Source of the DNA: Micromonospora sp. Llam0
Lineage (GTDB): Bacteria > Actinomycetota > Actinomycetes > Mycobacteriales > Micromonosporaceae
Assembly: GCF_003751085.1 (NCBI RefSeq)
Contig: NZ_RJJY01000002.1
Coordinates: forward strand, 2,232,001-2,296,000
Direction: 5' to 3'
Length of the DNA stretch: 64,000 bases
Shown: piece after piece, positions 19,606 to 28,794 of the stretch
How positions within the stretch are numbered: position 1 is the first letter of the stretch
Layout of the letters: each line of letters begins with the position of its first letter
Made by a program: the position numbers and the translations under genes
Notes under the pieces: generated by a model
Database searches by the model: none
What the model was told of the DNA's origin: nothing
The model's input: the letters and a program-made list of their open reading frames with translations, nothing else

Positions 19606-20376
19606 ATGCTGATCGTTCTGGGTAGCGTCAAGGGATCACCTGGTGTGACCACCCTGTCTGTTGCGTTGGCGGCCCGCTGGCCGGTACCGGGCATACCGCT
19701 GGTGGTCGAGCTCGATCCGGCTGGTGGTGATCTGGGCAGCCGCTGGCACCTGCACGACGAGCCGGGGCTGCGCAACATGGTGGCCACCGCCCGGTACGGG
19801 CCGCTGACGGAGCCGGCCGAGTGGTCGCAGCGTCTGCCCATCGGGGTCGATGTCGTCGTGGCCCCGGCTGGCCAGACGGCGGCCTACACCGTGGCCGCGT
19901 TCGGTGACACCGGACCGGCCGCAGTGCGGGACCTGGCCGCGACCCGACCGGTTCTGGCCGATGTGGGCCGGCTCGATCCGGGCTCCCCAGCGCTGGCGTT
20001 CCTGGACAAGGCCGATCTGCTGCTGATGGTCGCCCGTCCACGGCTGGAGGATGCGCGTCACCTCAAGAACGTCCTCCCGGCGCTGTCCGAGCGCTGCCCG
20101 AGCGTGCAGCTGACTGTCAGCGGCGCCGGCCCGTACGACCCGGTTGAGATCGCCGGTTACCTGGAGACGGAGGTCGCCGCCACGATCAGCCACGATCCCG
20201 CCGGCGCGGATGTCGTGGCCGGGCGCCGCCGGCCGGCGATGGGCTGGACGAGGCGGAGGCTGCTCACCGCGGCCCGCACCTTGGCCCTCACCCTGGCGGC
20301 CAACGCCCCCGACATCGACGTCGACCCGAGGCGGGATACCCGCACCACTGAACCGGCGGAGGTGGTGGAGGCGTGA
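19606..20376 (+). CDS. TadZ/CpaE-like ParA-MinD ATPase
   Basis: 256 residues. A deviant Walker A (KGSPGVTT, residues 9-16) and ELDPAGGDLG mark the ParA/MinD superfamily. In Tad loci this protein places the secretion ATPase at the membrane or pole. It is followed by the TadA ATPase with a 4-nt overlap. There is no response-regulator domain at the N-terminus, unlike proteobacterial CpaE. Confidence 0.75.
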   Translation: MLIVLGSVKGSPGVTTLSVALAARWPVPGIPLVVELDPAGGDLGSRWHLHDEPGLRNMVATARYGPLTEPAEWSQRLPIGVDVVVAPAGQTAAYTVAAFGDTGPAAVRDLAATRPVLADVGRLDPGSPALAFLDKADLLLMVARPRLEDARHLKNVLPALSERCPSVQLTVSGAGPYDPVEIAGYLETEVAATISHDPAGADVVAGRRRPAMGWTRRRLLTAARTLALTLAANAPDIDVDPRRDTRTTEPAEVVEA

Positions 20377-21668
20377 CCAGCGCGTTCCCTGTCGGGCACA
20401 CCGATCGTGATGCCCTGCGCGCCGAGGTGTCGAGGCGTCTGCAGCAGGACGCGATCGATGAGGGCGGCGACGCCGGGCGGGACGCGGTCCTCGATGGGCT
20501 GATCGCGGAGGTGCTGCGGGAGCACAACCTCGTGGCCTTGGCGGAGCGCCGCCCGCCGCTGTCGACGCAGTCCGAGCAGTCGCTGCGCCAGTCGCTGCGC
20601 GACAGCTTCCTCGGCCTGGGCGATCTGCAGCCCTACATCGACGACCCCGACGTGGAGAACATCGACGTCAACGGCGCTGACACGGTGTTCGTCAGCTACG
20701 CCGGCAAGCGTCCGGTCCAGGTCGGACCGATCGCGTCCTCCGACGACGAGTTGATCGACATGTTGCAGACCCTGGCCCGGCACAGCGGCGCGCAGGAACG
20801 CCGCTTCGACCCCGGGATGCCTCGCCTGGATCTGCGGCTTCCCGGTGGTGCTCGGCTGTTCGCCACCATGGCGGTCACGCAGCGGGTGTGCGTGTCGATC
20901 CGCCGGCACCGGTTTCCGCAGCTGGGCCTGTCGGATCTGGCCGACATGGGCACCATCAGCCCCGGAATGGTCGGCCTGTTCGGCGCGCTGGTCGCCGCGC
21001 GCTGCAACATCGTCATCTCCGGCGGGATGGACACCGGCAAGACGACCATGGCGCGGGCGTTGTGCCGGGCGATCGAGCCGTGGGAGCGCATCATCACGAT
21101 CGAGGACCCGTACGAACTGGGCCTGGACCTCGACCCGGCACACCCGAACGTGGTCGCGATGCAGCCCCGGGAGCCGAACATCGAGGGTCAGGGCGGCGTC
21201 GACATGACTGCCCTGGTCCGGTGGGCGACCCGGATGCGCCCGGACCACGTGGTGGTCGGCGAGGTGCGCGGCGGCGAGGTCATTCCGTTGCTCAACGCAT
21301 TCAACCAGGGCACCGACGGCTCGCTGACGACCATTCACGCCTCCAGCACCCGGGAGGCGTTCATGAAGATCGCCAGCTACGCGCGGCAGACCCGGGAGCA
21401 GTTGCCCTTCGACGTGACGTTCCAGTTGATCGGCGGCGGCGTCGACATCGTCGTGCAGCTGGGTAAGAACACCGACGGGCAACGGTTCGTCACCGGTATT
21501 CGTGAGGTCGTCGACGCCGACGCGACCCAGGTGCGTAGCAACGAGATCTACCGGCCCGGCCCGCACCGGCACGCGATGCTCACCGGCCGTTTCTCCGACA
21601 CGATGGTGGACCGGCTGATCGAGGTCGGCTACGACCCGCAGTCCCTCGGTGCCCGGGGATCGGCATGA
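20373..21668 (+). CDS. tadA: Tad pilus secretion ATPase TadA/CpaF
   Basis: 431-residue type II/IV secretion hexameric ATPase. The N-terminal part (DPDVENIDVNG) is the CpaF-type domain. Walker A SGGMDTGKTT has K223. The aspartate and histidine boxes (DPYELGLDLD, RPDHVVVGEVRGGE and SLTTIHA) are present. It powers pilin polymerisation from the cytoplasmic face. The GTG start overlaps the TadZ gene and the stop overlaps TadB (ATGA). Confidence 0.9.
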   Translation: MTSAFPVGHTDRDALRAEVSRRLQQDAIDEGGDAGRDAVLDGLIAEVLREHNLVALAERRPPLSTQSEQSLRQSLRDSFLGLGDLQPYIDDPDVENIDVNGADTVFVSYAGKRPVQVGPIASSDDELIDMLQTLARHSGAQERRFDPGMPRLDLRLPGGARLFATMAVTQRVCVSIRRHRFPQLGLSDLADMGTISPGMVGLFGALVAARCNIVISGGMDTGKTTMARALCRAIEPWERIITIEDPYELGLDLDPAHPNVVAMQPREPNIEGQGGVDMTALVRWATRMRPDHVVVGEVRGGEVIPLLNAFNQGTDGSLTTIHASSTREAFMKIASYARQTREQLPFDVTFQLIGGGVDIVVQLGKNTDGQRFVTGIREVVDADATQVRSNEIYRPGPHRHAMLTGRFSDTMVDRLIEVGYDPQSLGARGSA

Positions 21669-22516
21669 CCACGCTCGGCGGCATCGCGGGGATGCTGATC
21701 GCCTTCGGCGTGTGGCTGGCGGCCGGCGGCGCCCGCCGGGCCGAACGGCCGATACCGGGAGCCGCCGCCCAGGCCCGGCGAGACCGGTGGGCGGCAGCCA
21801 GCCGGCGGCGTATCGCGGTCGCGGCCGGGATCGCGGTGGTCGTGGGGATACTGACCCGCTGGCCGGTCGCAGCTCTGCTGGCCGGCCTGGCCGGCTACGC
21901 GGCGCCGGCGCTACTGACAATGGGCCGCGCCGAGATGCGCGCGCAGGCGAAGTTGGAGGCCATCGCGAGCTGGGTGGAGGTGATGCGCGGCGAGATCCGC
22001 AGCTACGCCGGCGTCGAGCAGGCCATCCGGGGCACCGCGGGCATGGCCAGGGCGCCCATCGCCGCCGAGGTACGCGACCTGGCCGACGCACTGGAGCGCG
22101 GCGTACGGCTGCGGGTCGCGATCACCGCGTTCCGCCGCGACGTCGACCACCCGGCCGCCGACCTTGTCGGGATCTCGCTGGTGAAAGCCGCGACCACCCA
22201 CACCGGTAACCTCGCCGACCAGCTCGGCGACCTCGTTCACTCCGTCCGCGACGACGTCGCCGCCCGGGAACGGATCCAGATCTCACAGACCGAGGCCCGC
22301 ACCTCCGCCCGGCTGGTCATCCTCATCGTCGCCGCGGTCGGCGTCGGCCTGTACATGTTCAACCGCAGCATGCTCCCGCTCGGCACGGTCACCGGGCAAC
22401 TAGTCCTGGCGGTGGTCAGCGGCATGTGGGCCGCCGCCGGACTGTGGCTGCACCGCCTGGCGACCACGCCCCCCGCACCCCGGGTGTTCAGGACCCAGGA
22501 CGAGGTGGCGCCGTGA
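21665..22516 (+). CDS. tadB: Tad pilus inner-membrane platform protein TadB
   Basis: 283 residues with membrane helices near the N-terminus (two), around 215-235 and near 245-265, separated by a cytoplasmic type II secretion F domain (EVMRGEIRSYAGVEQAIRG). This is the TadB half of the platform pair. It overlaps both neighbours by 4 nt, tying it to TadA and TadC. Confidence 0.85.
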   Translation: MTTLGGIAGMLIAFGVWLAAGGARRAERPIPGAAAQARRDRWAAASRRRIAVAAGIAVVVGILTRWPVAALLAGLAGYAAPALLTMGRAEMRAQAKLEAIASWVEVMRGEIRSYAGVEQAIRGTAGMARAPIAAEVRDLADALERGVRLRVAITAFRRDVDHPAADLVGISLVKAATTHTGNLADQLGDLVHSVRDDVAARERIQISQTEARTSARLVILIVAAVGVGLYMFNRSMLPLGTVTGQLVLAVVSGMWAAAGLWLHRLATTPPAPRVFRTQDEVAP

Positions 22517-23397
22517 GTTCCAGCCTCACCTGGATGATGCTCAGCGGCGGCGTCATCGGCGCCGGTGCCACCCTGGTCGCCTCCGGACTGTCCCCGCGCC
22601 AGCCCGCGCTGGCGCTCGTCATCGACGCCCTGTCCCGGCCGGCGCCGCCCGCCCGCACACGCAGCCGCCGCCTCGACCTGGCCCTGGCCACGCCGATAAT
22701 GCGGCTCGGGCTGCCCCGCCGCAGCACCATCGGGGACCTCGCCATCTGCGAGCGGGACCCGGCGCAGTACCTGGCGCAGACGTTCGTCCTCGCCGTCGTC
22801 GCCCTGGCCGGCTCCGGCATGCTTCCCGTGCTGCTCGGGCTGGGCGGGCAGCTACCGCTGTGGGCGGGGCTGGTCGGGGCGTTCCTGGCTGTGCGGGTCG
22901 CCCAGTCCCGGCTCCACACCGAAGCCGAGCACCGGCGCGCGCAGATGCGCGCCACCATCGCGGCGATGCTCGACCTGGTCAGCGGCAGCCTCGCTGGCGG
23001 CGCCGGGATCGAACAGGCCCTGGACGAAACCCTCGACGAACTCACCGGCTGGTCCGCGCTGCGCATCCGCCGGGAACTCAACTCCGCAGCCCACACCCGC
23101 GGCCACGCCCGCGTGCGCAGCTGGACCGCGCTGCGGGAGCTGGGCCGCGGCATCGGCGTCGACGAACTCGGCGAACTCGCCACCGGCATCGAACAAGCCT
23201 CCGGCGGCGCCCCGGTCGCCGAAACCATGGCACAGATCTCACGCACCATGCGATCGCGTGCCGTCGCGGCCATGGAACGAAGCGGCCGATCCCGCAGCGC
23301 GCAGATGGCGCTACCCATCATGATCTTCGGCTTCGGCTATCTGATCCTGCTGCTGTACGGGGCGCTGACCGCCATCGGTAACGGACTCAACCAGTAG
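22513..23397 (+). CDS. tadC: Tad pilus inner-membrane platform protein TadC
   Basis: 294 residues, GTG start overlapping the TadB stop. It carries the T2SS F fold: an N-terminal helix, two central helices near 90-140, the cytoplasmic GAGIEQALDET region, and a C-terminal helix (MIFGFGYLILLLYGAL). Partner of TadB in the pilus platform. Followed after 11 nt by the pilin gene. Confidence 0.85.
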   Translation: MSSSLTWMMLSGGVIGAGATLVASGLSPRQPALALVIDALSRPAPPARTRSRRLDLALATPIMRLGLPRRSTIGDLAICERDPAQYLAQTFVLAVVALAGSGMLPVLLGLGGQLPLWAGLVGAFLAVRVAQSRLHTEAEHRRAQMRATIAAMLDLVSGSLAGGAGIEQALDETLDELTGWSALRIRRELNSAAHTRGHARVRSWTALRELGRGIGVDELGELATGIEQASGGAPVAETMAQISRTMRSRAVAAMERSGRSRSAQMALPIMIFGFGYLILLLYGALTAIGNGLNQ

Positions 23398-23408
23398 AAG
23401 GAGGACCA

Positions 23409-23606
23409 ATGATCTACAAGGTGCAGGCCGTGCTGCTCGCGCGGATGCGGGAGGCGACCCGGCGGCCAGACCGCGGCCTGGAAACCCTGGAGTACGTGGC
23501 CTGGGCCGCCGGGATCATCGTCGTCGTCGGCGGGCTGCTCTTCCTCGTGCGTAACTCGTTGGAGACCTTCTGGAACAGCATCGATTTCGTCAGCGTCCTG
23601 CCCTAA
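23409..23606 (+). CDS. flp: Flp-type major pilin candidate
   Basis: 65 residues. A basic leader ends in glycine (RPDRG), followed by LETLEYVAWAAGIIVVVGGLL, the Flp layout: cleavage after Gly, Glu at mature position 2 or 5, then a hydrophobic helix. Strong AAGGAGG site upstream of ATG 23409. Short, single-helix and in the canonical position between TadC and the TadE-like genes. The dedicated prepilin peptidase is at 27821-28564. Confidence 0.75.
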   Translation: MIYKVQAVLLARMREATRRPDRGLETLEYVAWAAGIIVVVGGLLFLVRNSLETFWNSIDFVSVLP

Positions 23607-24013
23607 TGCGCCCTCCGACGACACCCCATCGGGCCGTCCGCCGGCGGCGGCACCGCGACCGGGGCATGACCACCATCGAGGCCACCGGGGGCCTCGTGAT
23701 GATGTTTGTCCTGCTGACCTTGGGCGTGCAACTGGTCGTGTGGGGCATCGCCGCATACGGGAGCCGGCTGGCCGCGGACCACGCCGCGCAGGCCGCGCGG
23801 GTCCACGGCGCCACCGCGGCGTCCGGCCACGCCGAGGCGAACCTGATCCTCGCCGGCACCGTCGGCCGCAAACTCCGCGACCCGCAGGTCACCGTGGCCC
23901 GTACGACGACCACCGTGACCGTGCAAATCGTCGGCCACGCCCAACCCGTCATCCCCGGCTTCGAACCGGTCGTCGGCGTCACCGTCACCGTCCCCGTCGA
24001 ACCCGCAACCTGA
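23606..24013 (+). CDS. TadE-like pseudopilin 1
   Basis: 135 residues: basic leader, RGMTTIEATGG and a hydrophobic helix, then a small extracytoplasmic domain rich in Val/Thr. TadE-like minor pilins are processed and inserted like Flp. Start and previous stop overlap (TAATG). Confidence 0.7.
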   Translation: MRPPTTPHRAVRRRRHRDRGMTTIEATGGLVMMFVLLTLGVQLVVWGIAAYGSRLAADHAAQAARVHGATAASGHAEANLILAGTVGRKLRDPQVTVARTTTTVTVQIVGHAQPVIPGFEPVVGVTVTVPVEPAT

Positions 24014-24043
24014 TCGTCCCCATGCCGACCGGAGGTGAGCATC

Positions 24044-24499
24044 ATGCGTAGGTGGTCGTGCCGGCTGCGCCACGTGTTGCCGGCGCGACGTGACCGAGGT
24101 TCCACATCGGTGGAGATGGTGGGATTCGCCATCCCGGGCACGGTGATGGCCATCGTGCTGGCCTACTCGGCGTTCAACCTCGGACTGTCCAGCCTCGACG
24201 TCACGACCGCTGCTGCCGCCGCCGCCCGCGCGGCCTCGCTGCAACGCAGCGCCCCAGCCGCTGCCGCCGCCGCGCAGAAAGCCGCCGCCGACACCCTGAC
24301 ACTCGGATCAGCGACGTGCGCACATCTCGACGTCGTCACCGACACCAGCCGATGGGGCCGCGGTGGCACGGTCACCGTCACCATCCGCTGCACCGTCCTG
24401 CTGCGCAGCATGTCCGGCCTCGACTTCATCCCCGGCTCGCTGGCCACCAGCGCCCGCGCGACAGCGCCGCTGGAAACCTACCGATCAGTGGACACCTGA
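24044..24499 (+). CDS. TadE-like pseudopilin 2
   Basis: 151 residues from ATG 24044, 8-9 nt after GGAGG; the earlier in-frame GTG 24035 sits on that site and is rejected. Leader ends RGSTSVEMVGF, then a helix and an alanine-rich extracellular part. The two cysteines in the C-terminal half may form a disulfide. Overlaps the next gene (TGATG). Confidence 0.7.
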   Translation: MRRWSCRLRHVLPARRDRGSTSVEMVGFAIPGTVMAIVLAYSAFNLGLSSLDVTTAAAAAARAASLQRSAPAAAAAAQKAAADTLTLGSATCAHLDVVTDTSRWGRGGTVTVTIRCTVLLRSMSGLDFIPGSLATSARATAPLETYRSVDT

Positions 24500-24918
24500 T
24501 GCGCCGCGCTCCCACTCACCCAGGCCACGCTCGCGACCGCGGGTCGGGCACCTTACTCGGCATGGGCATCATCATCGTCGTCCTGGTGCTCGCCGCGACC
24601 CTGCTGGAGGCCGGCAACAGCATGCGGGCCAGCGCCCACGCGACGGCCGTCGCGCAGCAGGCCGCCCGCGCCGGCGCCGACCAGCTCGACCTCGCCGCCC
24701 TCCGCGCTGACGCGACGGTACGCGTCGACCCGACGGCCGCCCAGACCGCCGCCCAGGCATACCTGGCGCAGGTCGGCGAGGCCGGCACCGTGCAGGCGAC
24801 ACCGACAGACGTCACCGTCACCGTCACCATCACCCGCGAGCGTGTGCTGCTGCCCCTGGTCGGTATCCGCACGCTCACCGTCACGTCCACGGCCAACGCC
24901 GTGCCGCTACTGGTTTAA
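24499..24918 (+). CDS. TadG-like pseudopilin 3
   Basis: 139 residues: RDRGSGTLLGMG leader and helix, then a region with AVAQQAARAGADQLD typical of TadG-like helicase/secretion-neighbourhood proteins in actinobacteria, ending in a beta-rich segment. Third member of the TadE/TadE/TadG trio. Confidence 0.7.
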   Translation: MRRAPTHPGHARDRGSGTLLGMGIIIVVLVLAATLLEAGNSMRASAHATAVAQQAARAGADQLDLAALRADATVRVDPTAAQTAAQAYLAQVGEAGTVQATPTDVTVTVTITRERVLLPLVGIRTLTVTSTANAVPLLV

Positions 24919-24934
24919 GGCCCCGGGAGGACCG

Positions 24935-27778
24935 ATGTTGACCCTGCTCGGGCGAGCCGTGACCCGCACCGCCAGCGCTGTCGCCCTGCTCGCGTTGACC
25001 CTCGGACTCCCCGCCGGTCTGCTGCACTTCGTCGGCAACCCCCTGCCGTCCCGGCTGCCCGGCCCCGGCGACATCATCGACGTGGTCACCAGCCCACTGT
25101 CGGACCACCTGCTCGTCCAGAGCATGGCCGCCCTCGTCTGGCTGCTGTGGCTCATGCTCCTCGGCTCGGTGCTCATCGAGGCGGTCGCCGCCATCCGCGG
25201 CGTGACCGCACCCCGGCCCCGACTCCTGCGCCCGACCCAAGGACTGGCCGCGACCCTGGTAGCCGGGCTCACCGCCGGGATCTTCGCCCCCGTCATGGTC
25301 GCGCCCCTGAGTCCGGCGGTGAGCGCACCCGCACCAGCCCCGGCCGTCACGCTGCTCACCGCGACCACTACCACGCCCCCGGTCGAGCTGACCGCGGTGG
25401 CGTACGCACGGCCGCTAACGATCCCGGTCCAGGCCGCTGGCAAGGTCACGCTCGTCATCTCCGACTGCGGCTATGAACACACGGTGGCCAAGCGGGACAA
25501 TCTGTCCCGCATCGCCGCCACCTGCCTGGGCGACCCGGATCGATGGCCGGAAATCTACGAGCTGAACAAGGGACGGTACTGGCCAAAGGTCAGTGGCACC
25601 ACGAAGCTGACCAGCCCGCACCTGATCTTCCCGGGCTGGGTGCTCCACCTACCCGGCGACGCCGTCGCGCCGCCCGATGCCACACCCGTCGACCCGCCTC
25701 CCGCAACCGCCGACCCGGCACCGGTCACTCCAACCCCGTCCACCACCACGCCGCCCCCGCCCCTGGCGCCGGTCAGCGTCGCACCGTCGGTGACGCCCTC
25801 GACCGCCGCGACGACCACCGGTGCCGCCACGGCAGCCCCCAGCCAGACCACCGTCACCGCCAGCCCGCCACCGCAGGAGCCCACCCCGGGCCGCGCGGCC
25901 CCGGCCGATTCCCGACAAGACCCGACCGAGGGGTCCAGCTTCGTCGCGGTGGTGGGCGGATTCATCACCGCCGGACTCGCCGCCGGGCTGCTGCTCGCCG
26001 CGGCGATGGTGTGGCAACGCCGCCGCCACCGCTACCGGCCGACCCTCATCGACACCGTGAACCTGGACGACCCGGATCTCACGCCGCCGCTGTCCGGTCT
26101 CACCCACCTGCGCCAGGCGCTGCGCCGACAACGGCCCGAACTTCTGGAGGACCCGAAGCCCGGCCCGACCGTCCGCGAATACACCGCGGCAGCCGCCGAC
26201 TCCGATACGGCACCGACGCCGCCTGTGGGGCCCACCGGCGCCGAACTGGCCGGACTCGCCGACCTGCCGGTATCCGCCGGACTGGGCCTGGACGGGCACG
26301 GAGCCCTCGACGCCGCACGCGGGCTCCTCGTGGCCTGCCTGACCGCCGGAAGCCCTGACGACCCAGACGCGCAGGGCCACGTCGTCGTCCCCGCCTCGAC
26401 ACTGGCGACCCTCCTCGGGGTGTCCGTCATCGACCTCCCCCGCATGCGCCGCCTCACGGTGACCGCCACCGCCAGCGACGCGATTACCCACGTCGAAGAG
26501 GAGATCATCCGCCGAACGCGGATCATGGCCGACCACGACGTTGACGCCATCCCCGAGCTGCGCGAGGCGCATCCGCTGGCCGAGCCGGTGCCCCAACTGC
26601 TGCTCATCGCCGACGTCCCTGAACAACGCCAACAGCAGCGTCTGGCCAACGCCATCCACCTCGGCGAGAAGGTCGACATCGGTGCCGCCCTGATCGGCGC
26701 CTGGGACCTCGGCGTCACACTGACCGTCGCCGCCGACGGCTCCGCCACCGGAGAAACGGACATCGGCCAGGTCGCCGTCCTGGACACCGACGCCGCGACA
26801 ACCGCGCTGACCATGCTCGCCGAAGCCCATGCCGACACCCCCACCACCCCGACCGCCGAGCAGCCGACACCGCCAGCACCACCGGCAGACCCGCCCACCA
26901 CTGAACAAATCGCAGCGACTCCGGCACCGCCTACCGCCCCGGCCGCACCGCAATCGCCCAGCGCGAACGACCAACGGGTGCAGGTGCGCGTCCTCGGCGA
27001 ACCCGCCATTCTCGGCCCCGACGGCGCACCCATGAAGGGCCTGCGCGCGAAGTCGGTCGAGCTACTCGTATACCTGGCGGTCCACCGCGAGGGCGCCTCG
27101 CTGTCCGCGATCATGGAGGCGCTCTGGCCCGACGCGACGATGCGCCGAGCGGGCGAGCGGCTGTCGACCTGCGTCGGCAACCTGCGCACCGTCCTGCGTA
27201 CCGCCCACCCTGGCAGCACCGGCGACGACAGCGCCCGGGACAACGGCGCTGCAGACCGCAAAGGCCCCGATCCGATCCCCAACACCGGAAGCCACTACCA
27301 TCTCGACCCCGCCCTCGTGCACGTCGACCTGTGGACCGTGCTAGACGAGTACACGCAGGTCGCCACCGCCGACACCGACGCCCGACGGCTGCGGCACCTC
27401 GACACCGCGATCGCCGCGATCAGCGGCCCGCTGGCCGCCAGCCGGGACTACGACTGGATCGACACCGACCGCGAACACGTACGCCGCCGCCTCATCAAGC
27501 TCTACGCCCACGCCGCCCACCTGCACACCGCCGAACCGCAGCGGGTCCGCCACCTGTACGAGACCGCATGCGACCTCGACCCCCTCAACGAGGATCTGGC
27601 CCGCCGCGCCATGCAAGCCAGCGCCGCCCTCGACGACACCAACGCGATCCGCACCCGGCTGACCGCGCTGCGCCAAGCGGTCGAGGACAACGGCCTGGAC
27701 ATGGACGAGGAGACCGAACAACTCGCCCACAACCTGCTCCGCGCCCTCGCCACCCCGCCCCGCCGAGACGACCAGTAG
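24935..27778 (+). CDS. LysM-domain membrane protein with C-terminal BTAD transcriptional-activator region
   Basis: 947 residues. Three N-terminal hydrophobic helices are followed by a LysM-like domain at about 178-240 (HTVAKRDNLSRIA ... WPEIYELN ... PGWVLHLP), a Pro/Thr-rich linker, a further membrane helix near 337-361, and a C-terminal region from about 682. That last region has the OmpR-like winged helix plus helical BTAD repeats of SARP regulators (VRVLGEP, SVELLVYLAVHREG). LysM binds peptidoglycan outside; BTAD would act inside. This LysM-BTAD combination recurs in actinobacterial Tad loci and may couple wall sensing to pilus expression (inference). ATG 24935 follows GGGAGG. Confidence 0.8.
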   Translation: MLTLLGRAVTRTASAVALLALTLGLPAGLLHFVGNPLPSRLPGPGDIIDVVTSPLSDHLLVQSMAALVWLLWLMLLGSVLIEAVAAIRGVTAPRPRLLRPTQGLAATLVAGLTAGIFAPVMVAPLSPAVSAPAPAPAVTLLTATTTTPPVELTAVAYARPLTIPVQAAGKVTLVISDCGYEHTVAKRDNLSRIAATCLGDPDRWPEIYELNKGRYWPKVSGTTKLTSPHLIFPGWVLHLPGDAVAPPDATPVDPPPATADPAPVTPTPSTTTPPPPLAPVSVAPSVTPSTAATTTGAATAAPSQTTVTASPPPQEPTPGRAAPADSRQDPTEGSSFVAVVGGFITAGLAAGLLLAAAMVWQRRRHRYRPTLIDTVNLDDPDLTPPLSGLTHLRQALRRQRPELLEDPKPGPTVREYTAAAADSDTAPTPPVGPTGAELAGLADLPVSAGLGLDGHGALDAARGLLVACLTAGSPDDPDAQGHVVVPASTLATLLGVSVIDLPRMRRLTVTATASDAITHVEEEIIRRTRIMADHDVDAIPELREAHPLAEPVPQLLLIADVPEQRQQQRLANAIHLGEKVDIGAALIGAWDLGVTLTVAADGSATGETDIGQVAVLDTDAATTALTMLAEAHADTPTTPTAEQPTPPAPPADPPTTEQIAATPAPPTAPAAPQSPSANDQRVQVRVLGEPAILGPDGAPMKGLRAKSVELLVYLAVHREGASLSAIMEALWPDATMRRAGERLSTCVGNLRTVLRTAHPGSTGDDSARDNGAADRKGPDPIPNTGSHYHLDPALVHVDLWTVLDEYTQVATADTDARRLRHLDTAIAAISGPLAASRDYDWIDTDREHVRRRLIKLYAHAAHLHTAEPQRVRHLYETACDLDPLNEDLARRAMQASAALDDTNAIRTRLTALRQAVEDNGLDMDEETEQLAHNLLRALATPPRRDDQ

Positions 27779-27820
27779 TCCCGCCATGCCACCCCGCCAA
27801 CCCAGCAAGGCCCCACAACC

Positions 27821-28564
27821 GTGACCGCCACCGCGCTGGTGACGGCCGCGGCGGTAGCCGGTGCCGCAGCCGGGCCATGGCTACGGGCCCGAATCTTCAG
27901 CAACAGCGTCGCGTACCGGCGGCCCCTGCGCCGTCGCTGCCCACGATGCCGACAGCCCCTGGCCACATCGGTATGGGCGATGATGCCCGTCACCGGCCGA
28001 TGCCCCAGATGCGCCCGCCGCATCGGGCCCGCAACCGCCGCCGTCGAGGCAACCGCCGCGCTCGTGGCCGCGCTCATCGCCTGGCGCAGCCACGACCTCG
28101 CCACGTTCACCGTGGCCACGTGGGTCGCCGCCTTCGGCATCGTTCTGTCCTTCGTGGACGCCACCGTGCGTCGCCTGCCGGACCGCATCACCCTGCCCGC
28201 CATAACCGGCACGGTCACCATCCTGGCCGTCACCGCCGCCGCGACGACCACCTACCACCACCTCCTCACCGCGCTCGCCAGCGCGGCGCTGCTCGGCGGA
28301 ACCTACCTCGCCATGGTGCTCGCCAGACCCACCGCGATCGGCCTCGGCGACGCGAAACTGGCCGCACTGACCGGTCTCCTACTCGGCTCGTTCAGCCTCT
28401 CCACCGCGTTCGCCGGCCTGATCGCCGCCACCCTCATCGGCACCGCCACCGGTCTGGTCCTGCTCGCCACCCGACGAATCCACCTGCGCCAAGGCTTCGC
28501 GCACGGCCCCGCCATGATGCTCGGCGCCCTCCTCGCCTTCACGCTCGCGTCGCTGCCCCAATGA
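27821..28564 (+). CDS. Prepilin peptidase (A24 family), TadV/CpaA-like
   Basis: 247 residues with about seven membrane helices. Catalytic aspartates are seen in FVDATVRRLPD and GLGDAKL. Near the N-terminus RRCPRCRQP and GRCPRCARR form the four-cysteine zinc-binding loop found in many type 4 prepilin peptidases. It would cleave the Flp and TadE/G leaders. GTG start, 42 nt after the LysM-BTAD gene; last gene of the Tad operon. Confidence 0.85.
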   Translation: MTATALVTAAAVAGAAAGPWLRARIFSNSVAYRRPLRRRCPRCRQPLATSVWAMMPVTGRCPRCARRIGPATAAVEATAALVAALIAWRSHDLATFTVATWVAAFGIVLSFVDATVRRLPDRITLPAITGTVTILAVTAAATTTYHHLLTALASAALLGGTYLAMVLARPTAIGLGDAKLAALTGLLLGSFSLSTAFAGLIAATLIGTATGLVLLATRRIHLRQGFAHGPAMMLGALLAFTLASLPQ

Positions 28565-28634
28565 GGCGTCTGCTGATACGCCCGCCTGGCGAGACCTGAC
28601 ACGCAGTCCAGTCCCATCCTTTCGATGGCTTCGA

Positions 28635-28654
28635 GTGCGCCATTAACGGCGCAC
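28635..28654. repeat. Inverted repeat between the Tad and pPIWI-RE operons
   Basis: A perfect 7-bp inverted repeat (GTGCGCC / GGCGCAC) with a 6-nt loop, 71 nt after the prepilin peptidase stop and 141 nt before the next start. It may end the Tad transcript or be an operator. There is no T-tract. Confidence 0.4.
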
Positions 28655-28794
28655 GCGGCCCATGGGTGACGGCAATCGGCTGGCTTTGTCATCATGCGGG
28701 AGATGCGGCGAATCGGCTTCAGCGCGGCGGTTGGAGTGTCGTGGGTCGGCACTAGTGTCTGCGCGTTCGAGCGCTCGTCCGGTGGAGGTAGGGC

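Noticed and set aside
20157..22091. 644-residue minus-strand open frame
   Set aside because: Antisense to the Tad ATPase and TadB genes; Arg/His-rich composition and no ribosome-binding site, as expected for a high-GC shadow frame.
25649..26974. 441-residue minus-strand open frame
   Set aside because: Shadow of the LysM-BTAD gene; Gly/Arg-rich with no domain.
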